From a virus, in IMG/VR virus record IMGVR_UViG_3300012936_000001, positions 62,001 through 126,000 of that record: a DNA stretch of 64,000 nucleotides; one strand, given 5' to 3'. Under the pieces are notes generated by a model that saw only the letters and a list, made by a program, of their open reading frames with translations, was not told the origin of the DNA and did no database searches. A program made the position numbers and the translations under genes. This document shows, in pieces, positions 51,650 through 59,432 of this stretch (its first letter is position 1; each line of letters begins with the position of its first letter).

Positions 51650-52371
51650 AAAACAAAAAATCAAAACTAAGAATAGATAATGCCGCAGCAATGATAAAAA
51701 ATTCATATCAGATGCACCGCGGCATGATCTCTATTCATGGGGAGTATACTCGAGACTTAAATGAAATATTGGAAAAATTTGATCAAGAAGCTTCTAGTGA
51801 GAAAAAGAACGGTGAAAAAATGTCAGATTCTACAGAGGTTACAGTAGGCATAGGAGATTCGCAATCAAGTAATCAGGCACCAAAAAAAGAAAAAACAAAA
51901 AGATATAAAAAGCTTGACAAAAAAAGAAAAATAATTCCCGCGAAAGAAGTTCATCCACCTTGGGCAAAGGAATTATACAGAAAAATAATGAGAAAATGCC
52001 ACCCGGACATTTTGCAAAATTCTACTATATCGGCCGTAGAAAAACAATACAGGGCCGAAGTCGTACTTCAGGTTACAGAAGCAATAAAAAACAGAGAATA
52101 TGCCGAGATTCTCTTCCTTGGGATAACTGTCGAATCCTACACGGAAAAATTAAAAGCTTCTGACCAATTAAAGATGTTGAATAACATGTTTGCAGGCCTT
52201 GCCGATAAGATAGACAAAATTCAAAATTCTGTCTCTTGGCTATGGGGAATAAATTGGGACAATATTGAGTCTCGCGTTCATATAATACAAGTTGTAATGA
52301 GATCAAAGGGTTTTCCGTTACCTTCCCGGCAAGAAATAATTGCAAAAATTGTAGAACACGAATTAGAATAA
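51646..52371 (+). CDS. J-domain-like protein
   Basis: A 241-residue protein, start GTG 51646 overlapping the upstream TGA. After a polar, low-complexity first third, the region PWAKELYRKIMRKCHPDILQ near residues 105-125 carries the HPD tripeptide between two helices as in J-domains, and the next helix (TEAIKNREYAEILFLGITVE) fits helix III/IV. J-domains stimulate Hsp70 ATPase, so it may recruit host DnaK. The C-terminal part (WLWGINWDNIESRVHIIQVV) is unknown. No Gly/Phe or zinc region of full DnaJ is present. Confidence 0.62.
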   Translation: MKNKKSKLRIDNAAAMIKNSYQMHRGMISIHGEYTRDLNEILEKFDQEASSEKKNGEKMSDSTEVTVGIGDSQSSNQAPKKEKTKRYKKLDKKRKIIPAKEVHPPWAKELYRKIMRKCHPDILQNSTISAVEKQYRAEVVLQVTEAIKNREYAEILFLGITVESYTEKLKASDQLKMLNNMFAGLADKIDKIQNSVSWLWGINWDNIESRVHIIQVVMRSKGFPLPSRQEIIAKIVEHELE

Positions 52372-52425
52372 ATTCTGTGTAGCCAGGCCACAAATGTGCT
52401 AAATTATCATATGGCAGGAGGAACT

Positions 52426-52578
52426 ATGTCAAATCCATGGGACTATGAATATCATCACCCAAATAAATCAATACGCAAAAAATCAAAAGAAGCAATAAAG
52501 ACTTTTGTATTTGCTACTGCAATCGTTGTAGGAATTTATTACCACTTTCTAAAAAGCAATGTAAAACCAATCAATTAA
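52426..52578 (+). CDS. Small single-pass membrane protein
   Basis: A 50-residue protein, ATG 52426 with AGGAGG at 52416-52421. A polar His/Lys-rich N-terminus is followed by one hydrophobic helix (TFVFATAIVVGIYYHFL, residues 26-42) and a short polar tail. It stands just before the DNA polymerase III gene. No function is assigned; a role in the host membrane is likely. Confidence 0.55.
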   Translation: MSNPWDYEYHHPNKSIRKKSKEAIKTFVFATAIVVGIYYHFLKSNVKPIN

Positions 52579-52610
52579 AATTACAATAGTAATGAACTAT
52601 AGGAGAATAA

Positions 52611-55600
52611 ATGAAACCAACAAAATTTGTCGGATTGCATGCTCACGATGGCTTTTCGACTTTCGATGGCCTTGACTATCCACAGGATCACATTGACTTT
52701 GTAAGATCCAACGGCATGAATGCAATGGCCATTACGAATCACGGGCACATGAATTCGTATGCACACGCGCAGCTTCACGTTGAAAAGATTAATAAAGCCG
52801 GAGCTAATTTCAAGTTCATTCCAGGCTGTGAGATGTATGTTCATCCCGACTTGAATCTTTGGCAACTAGAATACGACATTCGCAAAGCGAAGAAGAAGGG
52901 CAACCTAGAAGAGGCGGCCCGCCTAGAAGAACTACGTAAAGAGATAGATCCCACCATTCAATCGTCTGGTGATGATGTCGAAGAAGTTGCAACAGAAGAC
53001 GCCGGTCTAACGATCGAGAATGAAGACGAAACAAAGTCTGGAAAGTTCTTTGATCCAATCAAAAGACGTCACCACTTGGTAGTTCTTCCTCGAACCTCAA
53101 CAGGGCTGCAGCGGCTTTTTCATCTAGTGTCTCGTGGATACAAGGAAGGATTTTATCGCTTTCCTCGAGTTGATTATAAGATGTTGAAAGAGGCTGCCAA
53201 AGGTGGACATATAATGGTGTCGACAGCCTGCCTAGGTGGTCCGTTGAGCTATGAAGTCTTCAAGCAGTTGGATGGAATAGAGTTCGATGACATACGCCCT
53301 GAACTTCTTGATAATCCAGAATTACGCAAAAAGATTATGCAGAACGTATCCATTGCATATAATCAGCTGGTCAATGCAATCGGAGAAGAGGGAGTAATGC
53401 TCGAACTTCAGTTCAATCGACTCGGCGCACAACATCTTGTGAATCGCGTTCTTATTGAGTTCGCTCGAGATAATGGCCTTACAGATAAACTCATCGTAAC
53501 ATGTGATTCACATTATTCAAAGCCTTCGCATTGGAAAGAGCGTGAGCTTTACAAAAAACTTGGATGGATGAATCACCGTGAATTCTCACCGGATTCTTTG
53601 CCGAAGTCTATCGAAGAACTCAAGTGTGAACTGTATCCAAAGAATGCAGATCAGGTGTGGCAGTCATACAAAGATACAACGCAGGGAATGCCGTTCTATT
53701 CAGACAAGGAAGTATTCGATGCTGTCGAACGCACTCACTATATTGCCTATGAGATGATTGGAGATATTCAGCCGGATCGCTCTCAAAAGCTTCCGTCGTA
53801 TGTAATCCCAAAAGACAAGACAGCTGATCAGGCACTTATTCTTTCATGTAAAAAAGGGCTTGTTGAAAGAGGTCTGCATAAAAGTAAAGAATACATCGAT
53901 CGACTTAAGTATGAACTTACGGTCATCAAATCAAAGAACTTTTCAGAATACTTCTTGACCACCAAGGCAATTATCGACTTGGCAAGAAAGCATATGTTCG
54001 TCGGCCCCGGCCGCGGCTCTGGAGCCGGTTCACTTGTGAATTATGTACTCGGTATCACAGATGTTGATCCTATCAAGTATGGTCTTCTCTTTGAAAGATT
54101 CTTGTCTCCTGACCGAAAAGACATGCCAGACATCGATACAGACATCGGCGACCGAGATCAATTGATTACCTTGATGCGTGAAGAGTTCGGAACAGAGAAC
54201 ATTGTTCCTATCTCAAACTACAATACTTTCAAACTCAAGTCATTGGTAAAAGACATATCTAGATTCTATGGCATTGAGTTCTCAAAGGTAAACAAGGTTC
54301 TATCAAGTCTAGACCGAGATGTTCGCCAAGGGCTTCGATCGGACGGTGTAGAAGTGAATGGCCCTGTCGAAGCAAAGCTAGAGTGGGCAATAAAGTATTC
54401 TCCGGCTTTCTCAAAATTCATCGAAGATCATCCGGAGATTGCAGAACCTATTGATGTATTGTTCAAACAGAACAAGGCGCTTGGCCGACATGCAGGTGGA
54501 GTTATTGTATCAGAAAATATTGCAGAACGAATGCCTCTCATTCTTGCTCGTGGAGAACTACAGACTCCGTGGGTAGAAGGAGCTTCGTACAAACATCTAG
54601 AACATTTTGGTTGGGTAAAGTTTGATCTTCTCGGCCTAGAAACTCTTCGGATCATAGAAAGAACAATCGAGCTTATTCTCAAGAGAAAGAAAGGAATCAA
54701 GGATCCATCGTTCGATCAGATCAAGGATTGGTTCAATGAGAATATGGCAACGGACACTATCGACTTTGATGATCAACGAGTGTATAAAAACGTGTATCAT
54801 AAAGGCAAGTGGGCTGGTATATTTCAGTGTACTCAGGCAGGTGCCCAACAATTGTTCAAGAAGGCTCAACCGTGTTCGATTGTAGATATAGCAACGCTAA
54901 CTTCTATCTATCGTCCAGGACCGCTTGGAGCAAACGTAGATAGATTGTATCTTCGCAACAAGAAGGAGTACAGTGCAACATACGGCCATCCTCTCATCGA
55001 AAAGATTCTTGAAGAGACATTCGGTTGCATTATCTTTCAAGAGCAGGTGATGGAGCTTGCGAACAAGGTTGCTGGTATTCCAAAAGAGGAATGTAATTCT
55101 GTACGTAAAATGATGAAGCCGCAAGGCTCATCCAAAGATGCTTTGTCAAAAGCAAAAGCACTGGAAGATAGATTCGTCGGCGGCTGTATCGAGAATGGCA
55201 TCTCTAGAAAGATTGCTCAAAAGTTGTTCGATGACATTATGTTGTTCGCATCGTATGGGTTCAATAAGTCACACGCGGTTGCTTATGCGATTGATTCGTA
55301 CTATTGTGCTTGGCTGATGACATACCATGAAGAAGAATGGCTCTGTGCGTATCTCGAATCCATGGAAGGCAATCCGGACAAACGAGGAAAAGCTTTCTCC
55401 GAAGTCCAAGCTCTGGGATATGAGATTGTTCCAATCGATATCAACTACGCTGAAAAGAACTGGACTATTCTTCCAGGAAAGAAGTTCATGCCATCGTTCC
55501 GTTCCTGCAAAGGGATTGGCGATACGGCGATCGATGAGATAATAGAGAATAGACCTTATCATTCTTTCAATGAGATGTTCTGGACCGATGAAGGAAAGTG

Positions 55601-56192
55601 GAAACTCAGCAAGTTCAACAAGCGTGCCATAGAAAGCCTTATTCGGATCAAGGCTCTCGAGTCGATGGGCGAGATAGGCGATGGCAAACTGTTTGAGTCC
55701 TACAAACACGCGTATGAGTCGATTATACCAAATTGGAATAATATCCGAAAGTCTCTCAAGAAGAATCCACTTCAAGGCAAAGATAATTTCTACGAAGCAG
55801 TCGAGACAAATGCCGGCTGCGGTGAGTGGACTCGGATGGAAATCATCAAGAATGATATGGACCTTCTAGGATCAGTGTCCGTAGAGAAGATCGTGCCGCC
55901 TCGATACTTGAAGAGGTTCAGCCAAGAAGGATTTTTACCGGTTGATGAATATGCCGGCAGATATTTTTACTGGTTCATTGTCGTTCAAATGACTCCGAAG
56001 AAAACAAAAAACGGGAAGTCTTATCTCCGACTAAAGATTATGGGACAAAACGGCCGGCAGGAATGGATGAACGTCTGGTCCTGGAATGGAATAGACCAGA
56101 TCGACCCTTATACGGTCTGTGTTGCTGAAGTCTCAGAGAATGCGTTCGGAAAGTCTTCTCGCTGGTCACGATTCGAAATATTCACAGAATAA
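52611..56192 (+). CDS. dnaE: DNA polymerase III alpha subunit (DnaE-type)
   Basis: C-family replicative polymerase of 1,193 residues, close to the bacterial length. The N-terminal PHP domain looks intact for metal binding: GLHAHDGFSTFDG, AITNHGHMNSY, GCEMYVHPD, RRHHLVVLPRT, CDSHYSKP, so a proofreading role is conceivable. The palm has GPGRGSGAGSLVNY and MPDIDTDIGDRD with Asp507 and Asp509 (E. coli Asp401, Asp403). The thumb/finger region includes GIFQCTQAGAQQLF, IFQEQVMELA and SYGFNKSHAVAYA. An OB-like part follows near the C-terminus. It replaces the family B gp43 expected in a T4-like phage. AGGAG site. Confidence 0.93.
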   Translation: MKPTKFVGLHAHDGFSTFDGLDYPQDHIDFVRSNGMNAMAITNHGHMNSYAHAQLHVEKINKAGANFKFIPGCEMYVHPDLNLWQLEYDIRKAKKKGNLEEAARLEELRKEIDPTIQSSGDDVEEVATEDAGLTIENEDETKSGKFFDPIKRRHHLVVLPRTSTGLQRLFHLVSRGYKEGFYRFPRVDYKMLKEAAKGGHIMVSTACLGGPLSYEVFKQLDGIEFDDIRPELLDNPELRKKIMQNVSIAYNQLVNAIGEEGVMLELQFNRLGAQHLVNRVLIEFARDNGLTDKLIVTCDSHYSKPSHWKERELYKKLGWMNHREFSPDSLPKSIEELKCELYPKNADQVWQSYKDTTQGMPFYSDKEVFDAVERTHYIAYEMIGDIQPDRSQKLPSYVIPKDKTADQALILSCKKGLVERGLHKSKEYIDRLKYELTVIKSKNFSEYFLTTKAIIDLARKHMFVGPGRGSGAGSLVNYVLGITDVDPIKYGLLFERFLSPDRKDMPDIDTDIGDRDQLITLMREEFGTENIVPISNYNTFKLKSLVKDISRFYGIEFSKVNKVLSSLDRDVRQGLRSDGVEVNGPVEAKLEWAIKYSPAFSKFIEDHPEIAEPIDVLFKQNKALGRHAGGVIVSENIAERMPLILARGELQTPWVEGASYKHLEHFGWVKFDLLGLETLRIIERTIELILKRKKGIKDPSFDQIKDWFNENMATDTIDFDDQRVYKNVYHKGKWAGIFQCTQAGAQQLFKKAQPCSIVDIATLTSIYRPGPLGANVDRLYLRNKKEYSATYGHPLIEKILEETFGCIIFQEQVMELANKVAGIPKEECNSVRKMMKPQGSSKDALSKAKALEDRFVGGCIENGISRKIAQKLFDDIMLFASYGFNKSHAVAYAIDSYYCAWLMTYHEEEWLCAYLESMEGNPDKRGKAFSEVQALGYEIVPIDINYAEKNWTILPGKKFMPSFRSCKGIGDTAIDEIIENRPYHSFNEMFWTDEGKWKLSKFNKRAIESLIRIKALESMGEIGDGKLFESYKHAYESIIPNWNNIRKSLKKNPLQGKDNFYEAVETNAGCGEWTRMEIIKNDMDLLGSVSVEKIVPPRYLKRFSQEGFLPVDEYAGRYFYWFIVVQMTPKKTKNGKSYLRLKIMGQNGRQEWMNVWSWNGIDQIDPYTVCVAEVSENAFGKSSRWSRFEIFTE

Positions 56193-56194
56193 TC

Positions 56195-56223
56195 ATGTAA
56201 ATACAAATAACCATTAGTATAAT
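56195..56223 (+). promoter_or_regulatory. Sigma70-like promoter, ATGTAA-17-TATAAT
   Basis: ATGTAA (56195-56200), 17-base spacer, TATAAT (56218-56223), 21 nt before the start at 56245. Confidence 0.65.
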
Positions 56224-56244
56224 ATAACAGCACACGGAGTAAAA

Positions 56245-57108
56245 ATGAAAACTGTATTCAGAGATCTCAATAAAGCCTTTGTGTTTTCGCTCGCAGCTCT
56301 CCAGAGGGATGGTAAGCTTGTGAACTCGCGAGGCACAAAACAAAAAGAAATAATCAATTATAACATCTGTATTCTAGATCCGACCGCACTGTCTATCGAA
56401 CCAAGGGCACGTAAGTTCAATCCAAGCTATGCAACAACAGAATGGTTATGGTATTTGAGCCAATCTCGTTCGGCAAAAAATATTGGCAAAATGGCAGGAA
56501 TATGGAAAAAGATAGCAGACGGAAGAGATGAGGTAGAAAGCAACTACGGCACATATATTTTTGAACAGTGGAACTGGGCAGTACAAGAACTGTTACTTGA
56601 TAAAGATACCCGCCGTGCAACGATTGCAATCAACCAGCCATTTCACAAGTATGCCAATCCATGCGACTATCCATGTACACAGTATCTTCAGTTCTTGATA
56701 AGGGACAACAAACTTCATCTAATCGTCAACATGAGATCAAATGATGCAGTATTCGGTTTTTGCAATGATGTTTTTGCCTTCTCATTATTTCAACAGATGA
56801 TGCTTAACGAACTTAACTACAATGACCGGGAAGGAGGCAAAGCACTTGAACTAGGGCATTATTATCACCACGCTGGATCGTTCCATATATATGAATCTCA
56901 TTGGCCAATGATGGATAAGATACTCAGCAACTACTATCCGTTATACTTGCAAAAAGAGGGTTCTGGTGAACTTCCAAAACTCAAGAAATACAAACTGCGA
57001 GAAACTGTCCATGGCTTCGTCGGTAGGTATATGTTGCCAGAAGATGACATGACGAAAGAACAAATAAAAGAATTCACCCAAAAGATAGCAAAGGAAATCT
57101 ATGTCTAA
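56245..57108 (+). CDS. 42: ThyA-family pyrimidine methylase, probably dCMP hydroxymethylase (gp42-like)
   Basis: A 287-residue thymidylate synthase-family enzyme. The catalytic Cys is in DYPCTQYLQF (Cys144, followed by Thr instead of the His of dTMP synthases). The pyrimidine-recognition segment MRSNDAVFGFCNDVFAFS aligns with E. coli QRSCDVFLGLPFNIASYA so that Asp175 stands at the place of Asn177. Asn selects dUMP, and Asp at this site is the hallmark of dCMP-directed T4 gp42. Since ThyX is encoded too, I predict 5-hydroxymethyl-dCMP production and modified cytosine in phage DNA. A dNMP kinase and dCTPase would be needed and are not seen here. Its own promoter precedes it. Confidence 0.8.
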   Translation: MKTVFRDLNKAFVFSLAALQRDGKLVNSRGTKQKEIINYNICILDPTALSIEPRARKFNPSYATTEWLWYLSQSRSAKNIGKMAGIWKKIADGRDEVESNYGTYIFEQWNWAVQELLLDKDTRRATIAINQPFHKYANPCDYPCTQYLQFLIRDNKLHLIVNMRSNDAVFGFCNDVFAFSLFQQMMLNELNYNDREGGKALELGHYYHHAGSFHIYESHWPMMDKILSNYYPLYLQKEGSGELPKLKKYKLRETVHGFVGRYMLPEDDMTKEQIKEFTQKIAKEIYV

Positions 57109-57613
57109 TATATTAGAACAAGCAAACAACATTATCAACAATCGATCGGAAGAAAAAGAACGCCAATACGGCCCAATGGGAGAAGGCTTTGAAAGAGCCG
57201 CAATGATTGCGTCAGGTATGTCTGGAAAAGAATGGACCGCTCATGACATGTTTATTGCAATGGTAGCACTCAAATTCTCGAGACAGTCTTATAATTTCAA
57301 AGAAGACAATCTTCTCGACGCTGTCGCATACCTTGGAGCGTGGCAAAATTACATCGATGAACAAGAGAAAAAGAAAGATGAACAAGAGAAAAAGAAAGAT
57401 GAAGAACAAAAACACGAAGGAAAAATTATTAAGAATGATTTCCTCTCGGCGGTTGGAAATCAGACGCATGAGGATCTTAAAAAGGAGTCGATTCAAAAAA
57501 AATCAGATTCGCACAACCCCTATTCTCTTAAGAAAGCTTTAGTTGAACAAATGGGAAATCATGGTTATACTATGCTTGTTCCCCCATCATTTCAACACGA
57601 GGATGAAAAATGA
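57101..57613 (+). CDS. MazG/MazZ-like protein (putative nucleotide pyrophosphohydrolase)
   Basis: A 170-residue protein overlapping the dCMP hydroxymethylase gene by 8 nt. Residues 15-85 (EKERQYGPMGEGFERAAMI, HDMFIAMVALKFSRQS, EDNLLDAVAYLGAW) match the all-alpha phage family related to MazG-type nucleotide pyrophosphohydrolases, with Glu and Asp positions suited to Mg binding. In this nucleotide-metabolism operon, dNTP pool cleaning is plausible. A low-complexity Glu/Lys/Gln region near residues 86-105 is a recent 21-nt tandem duplication. The C-terminal 60 residues are unknown. Family assignment is tentative. Confidence 0.55.
   Translation: MSNILEQANNIINNRSEEKERQYGPMGEGFERAAMIASGMSGKEWTAHDMFIAMVALKFSRQSYNFKEDNLLDAVAYLGAWQNYIDEQEKKKDEQEKKKDEEQKHEGKIIKNDFLSAVGNQTHEDLKKESIQKKSDSHNPYSLKKALVEQMGNHGYTMLVPPSFQHEDEK
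57356..57402 (+). repeat. 21-nt tandem repeat inside a coding region
   Basis: Two exact copies (57356-57376 and 57377-57397) and a partial third encode DEQEKKK repeats. Copy number could vary without frameshift. Confidence 0.9.
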
Positions 57614-58056
57614 AAATTTGGAAAATGAGAGAAGTAAAAACACCTACAAGAGGCACGCCAGGATCTGCTGGAATTGATTTCTATGTTCCTGAAGATTATC
57701 CGGATAGTCTTTGTACCATAGCCCCGGGAGAAAGATTCTTTATTCCATCTGGAATTAAAGCGAATGTACCTGATGGTTTTGCGCTTATAGCCATGAACAA
57801 ATCTGGCGTTTCAATGAAGAAAGGCCTAATGGTTGGTGCATGCGTTGTCGATTCTGACTATCAAGGTGAAATTCATCTACATCTAATCAATACTTCAAAT
57901 AAGAAAGTTACTATATCGCCAGGAGAGAAGCTGATTCAATTTCTATTAGTGCCAGTAAGCCACTGTGAAGTAGAAGTAGTTAAGTGGCCGGATGAGTTGT
58001 TCGATCAAGAGACAATAAGAGGCTCAGGTGGATTCGGCTCAACGGGAACAAAATAG
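57610..58056 (+). CDS. dut: dUTPase
   Basis: Trimeric dUTP pyrophosphatase of 148 residues, which keeps uracil out of DNA and supplies dUMP to ThyX. Conserved motifs in order: TPGSAGIDFY (1), MNKSGVSMKKGLMVGA (2), GVVDSDYQGE-type segment reading ACVVDSDYQGEI (3), GEKLIQFLLVPV (4) and the C-terminal RGSGGFGSTG (5). Complete and of normal length. ATGA overlap with the MazG-like gene. Confidence 0.93.
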   Translation: MKIWKMREVKTPTRGTPGSAGIDFYVPEDYPDSLCTIAPGERFFIPSGIKANVPDGFALIAMNKSGVSMKKGLMVGACVVDSDYQGEIHLHLINTSNKKVTISPGEKLIQFLLVPVSHCEVEVVKWPDELFDQETIRGSGGFGSTGTK

Positions 58057-58106
58057 CTGAAGCGCATAAATATAAATTGCAATCTTCTAGAAATTGGAGA
58101 TAAGAA

Positions 58107-58997
58107 ATGATAGAACCTTCTTCCGTAAACATGGTGATATACCACGCAAACTGTAACGATGGATTTGGCGCAGCATACGCTGCTTGGAAACTGTTAGGAA
58201 ACAGAGCTGAGTACTATGCTGCCAATCACGGTACGCCGCCTCCTGACGTAAAGGGAAAGAAAGTAGTGATACTTGATTTTTCATATGGTAACACAACGAC
58301 AAAGCTTTTGATTGAAGACGCCGAATCTTTGTTTATTATCGATCATCATAAATCAAACATGGTTGAGCTCCATGACATTACAAATACACATTTTGATATG
58401 ACAAAAAGCGGTGCCATGCTATCATGGGAGTTCTTTCACCCAGGCAAAGAGGCGCCAAAATTTATTCAATATATACAGGACCGAGATCTCTGGAAGTGGG
58501 AACTACCGTATTCGAAAGAGTTCAGCGCTGCCTTTGACATGGTCCCATGGGAGTTTGACGAATATGAAAAATTTGAAGATGATTCTGTGTTCGACGATGC
58601 TGTTAAACGTGGATCATATATACTTGCATATTCAAAGACAGTGGTCAAGAAAGTATGCGATAAAGCGACAAAAAGAAATTTTGGAGAACATGATGTGATG
58701 GTCGTAAATTCTTCTCATTGGATGTCTGAAATTGGAGCTACTCTCGCAAAAGACTGCGACTTCGCGATGATATGGTACTACGATCACGATGAACAAATAT
58801 ACAAATGTTCGCTCAGAGCATTTCATGACACCGTCGACGTGTCTGAGATAGCAAAGAGATTCAAGGGAGGTGGTCATCGAAAGGCTGCGGGGTTTGTCCT
58901 GCCGAGGCAAAAACATCCGGATTCTATCTTCTTTCCGGAAAAAGAAATTAAGAATTGTGAATGGATGGAAGAAAGAGGAGAGTTCGGTGCCGACTAG
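58107..58997 (+). CDS. DHH/DHHA1 family phosphoesterase
   Basis: A 296-residue metal-dependent phosphoesterase related to NrnA-type nanoRNases and bacterial DHH proteins. The N-terminal domain has VIYHANCNDGFGAAYAAW, VVILDFSYG and the DHH motif in FIIDHHKSN near residue 73; the C-terminal DHHA1 domain ends in FKGGGHRKAAGFVLP. Likely substrates are short oligonucleotides or cyclic dinucleotides; the latter would be an anti-defence activity, but nothing in the sequence discriminates. GGAG site. Last codons overlap the dCMP deaminase. Confidence 0.82.
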   Translation: MIEPSSVNMVIYHANCNDGFGAAYAAWKLLGNRAEYYAANHGTPPPDVKGKKVVILDFSYGNTTTKLLIEDAESLFIIDHHKSNMVELHDITNTHFDMTKSGAMLSWEFFHPGKEAPKFIQYIQDRDLWKWELPYSKEFSAAFDMVPWEFDEYEKFEDDSVFDDAVKRGSYILAYSKTVVKKVCDKATKRNFGEHDVMVVNSSHWMSEIGATLAKDCDFAMIWYYDHDEQIYKCSLRAFHDTVDVSEIAKRFKGGGHRKAAGFVLPRQKHPDSIFFPEKEIKNCEWMEERGEFGAD

Positions 58998-59403
58998 ACC
59001 AGAATGGGATAAGATATGGACGGACTTCGCAAAGTTGATCTCTACTCGTTCAACAGATCCGACTTTCCAGGTAGGGTGTTGTATCGTGACACAAGACAAT
59101 ACTCAGGTACTCGCTATCGGATATAACGGAGACCACAAAGGTGGACCGAACGAGAGAGAATCAATGGAGCCTGGCCATTCGGGATTTATTCATGCAGAGA
59201 TTAACGCTCTTATTAAGATGGATTATAATAATCCAAAGAAGAAAACAATATATCTCACCTTATCTCCATGCAAATCCTGCTGTAAGGCCATAATTAATGG
59301 TGGTATAGATAGAGTAGTGTACACAACCGAGTACCGGGAAACATCTGGAATAGAATTATTACAAAAGGCAGGAATTGAGGTCGTATACTATTCTGCCGAA
59401 TAA
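58987..59403 (+). CDS. dCMP deaminase
   Basis: A zinc deaminase of 138 residues converting dCMP to dUMP. The zinc site is clear: FIHAEINAL (His69, Glu71) and SPCKSCCKAI (Cys95, Cys98). The substrate region VGCCIVTQDN and IGYNGDHKGG also fits. I chose GTG 58987, with GGAG about 5 nt upstream, which overlaps the DHH gene by 11 nt; a longer upstream extension in the same frame lies inside that gene and has no domain. Together with dUTPase and ThyX it forms a dTMP supply route. Confidence 0.9.
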   Translation: MPTRPEWDKIWTDFAKLISTRSTDPTFQVGCCIVTQDNTQVLAIGYNGDHKGGPNERESMEPGHSGFIHAEINALIKMDYNNPKKKTIYLTLSPCKSCCKAIINGGIDRVVYTTEYRETSGIELLQKAGIEVVYYSAE

Positions 59404-59432
59404 TTATTTGAAAGAATAGGAGAAATCAAGCG

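Noticed and set aside
56245-57108. Annotation as ordinary thymidylate synthase ThyA
   Set aside because: Asp replaces the dUMP-selecting Asn and Thr follows the catalytic Cys; ThyX already supplies dTMP.
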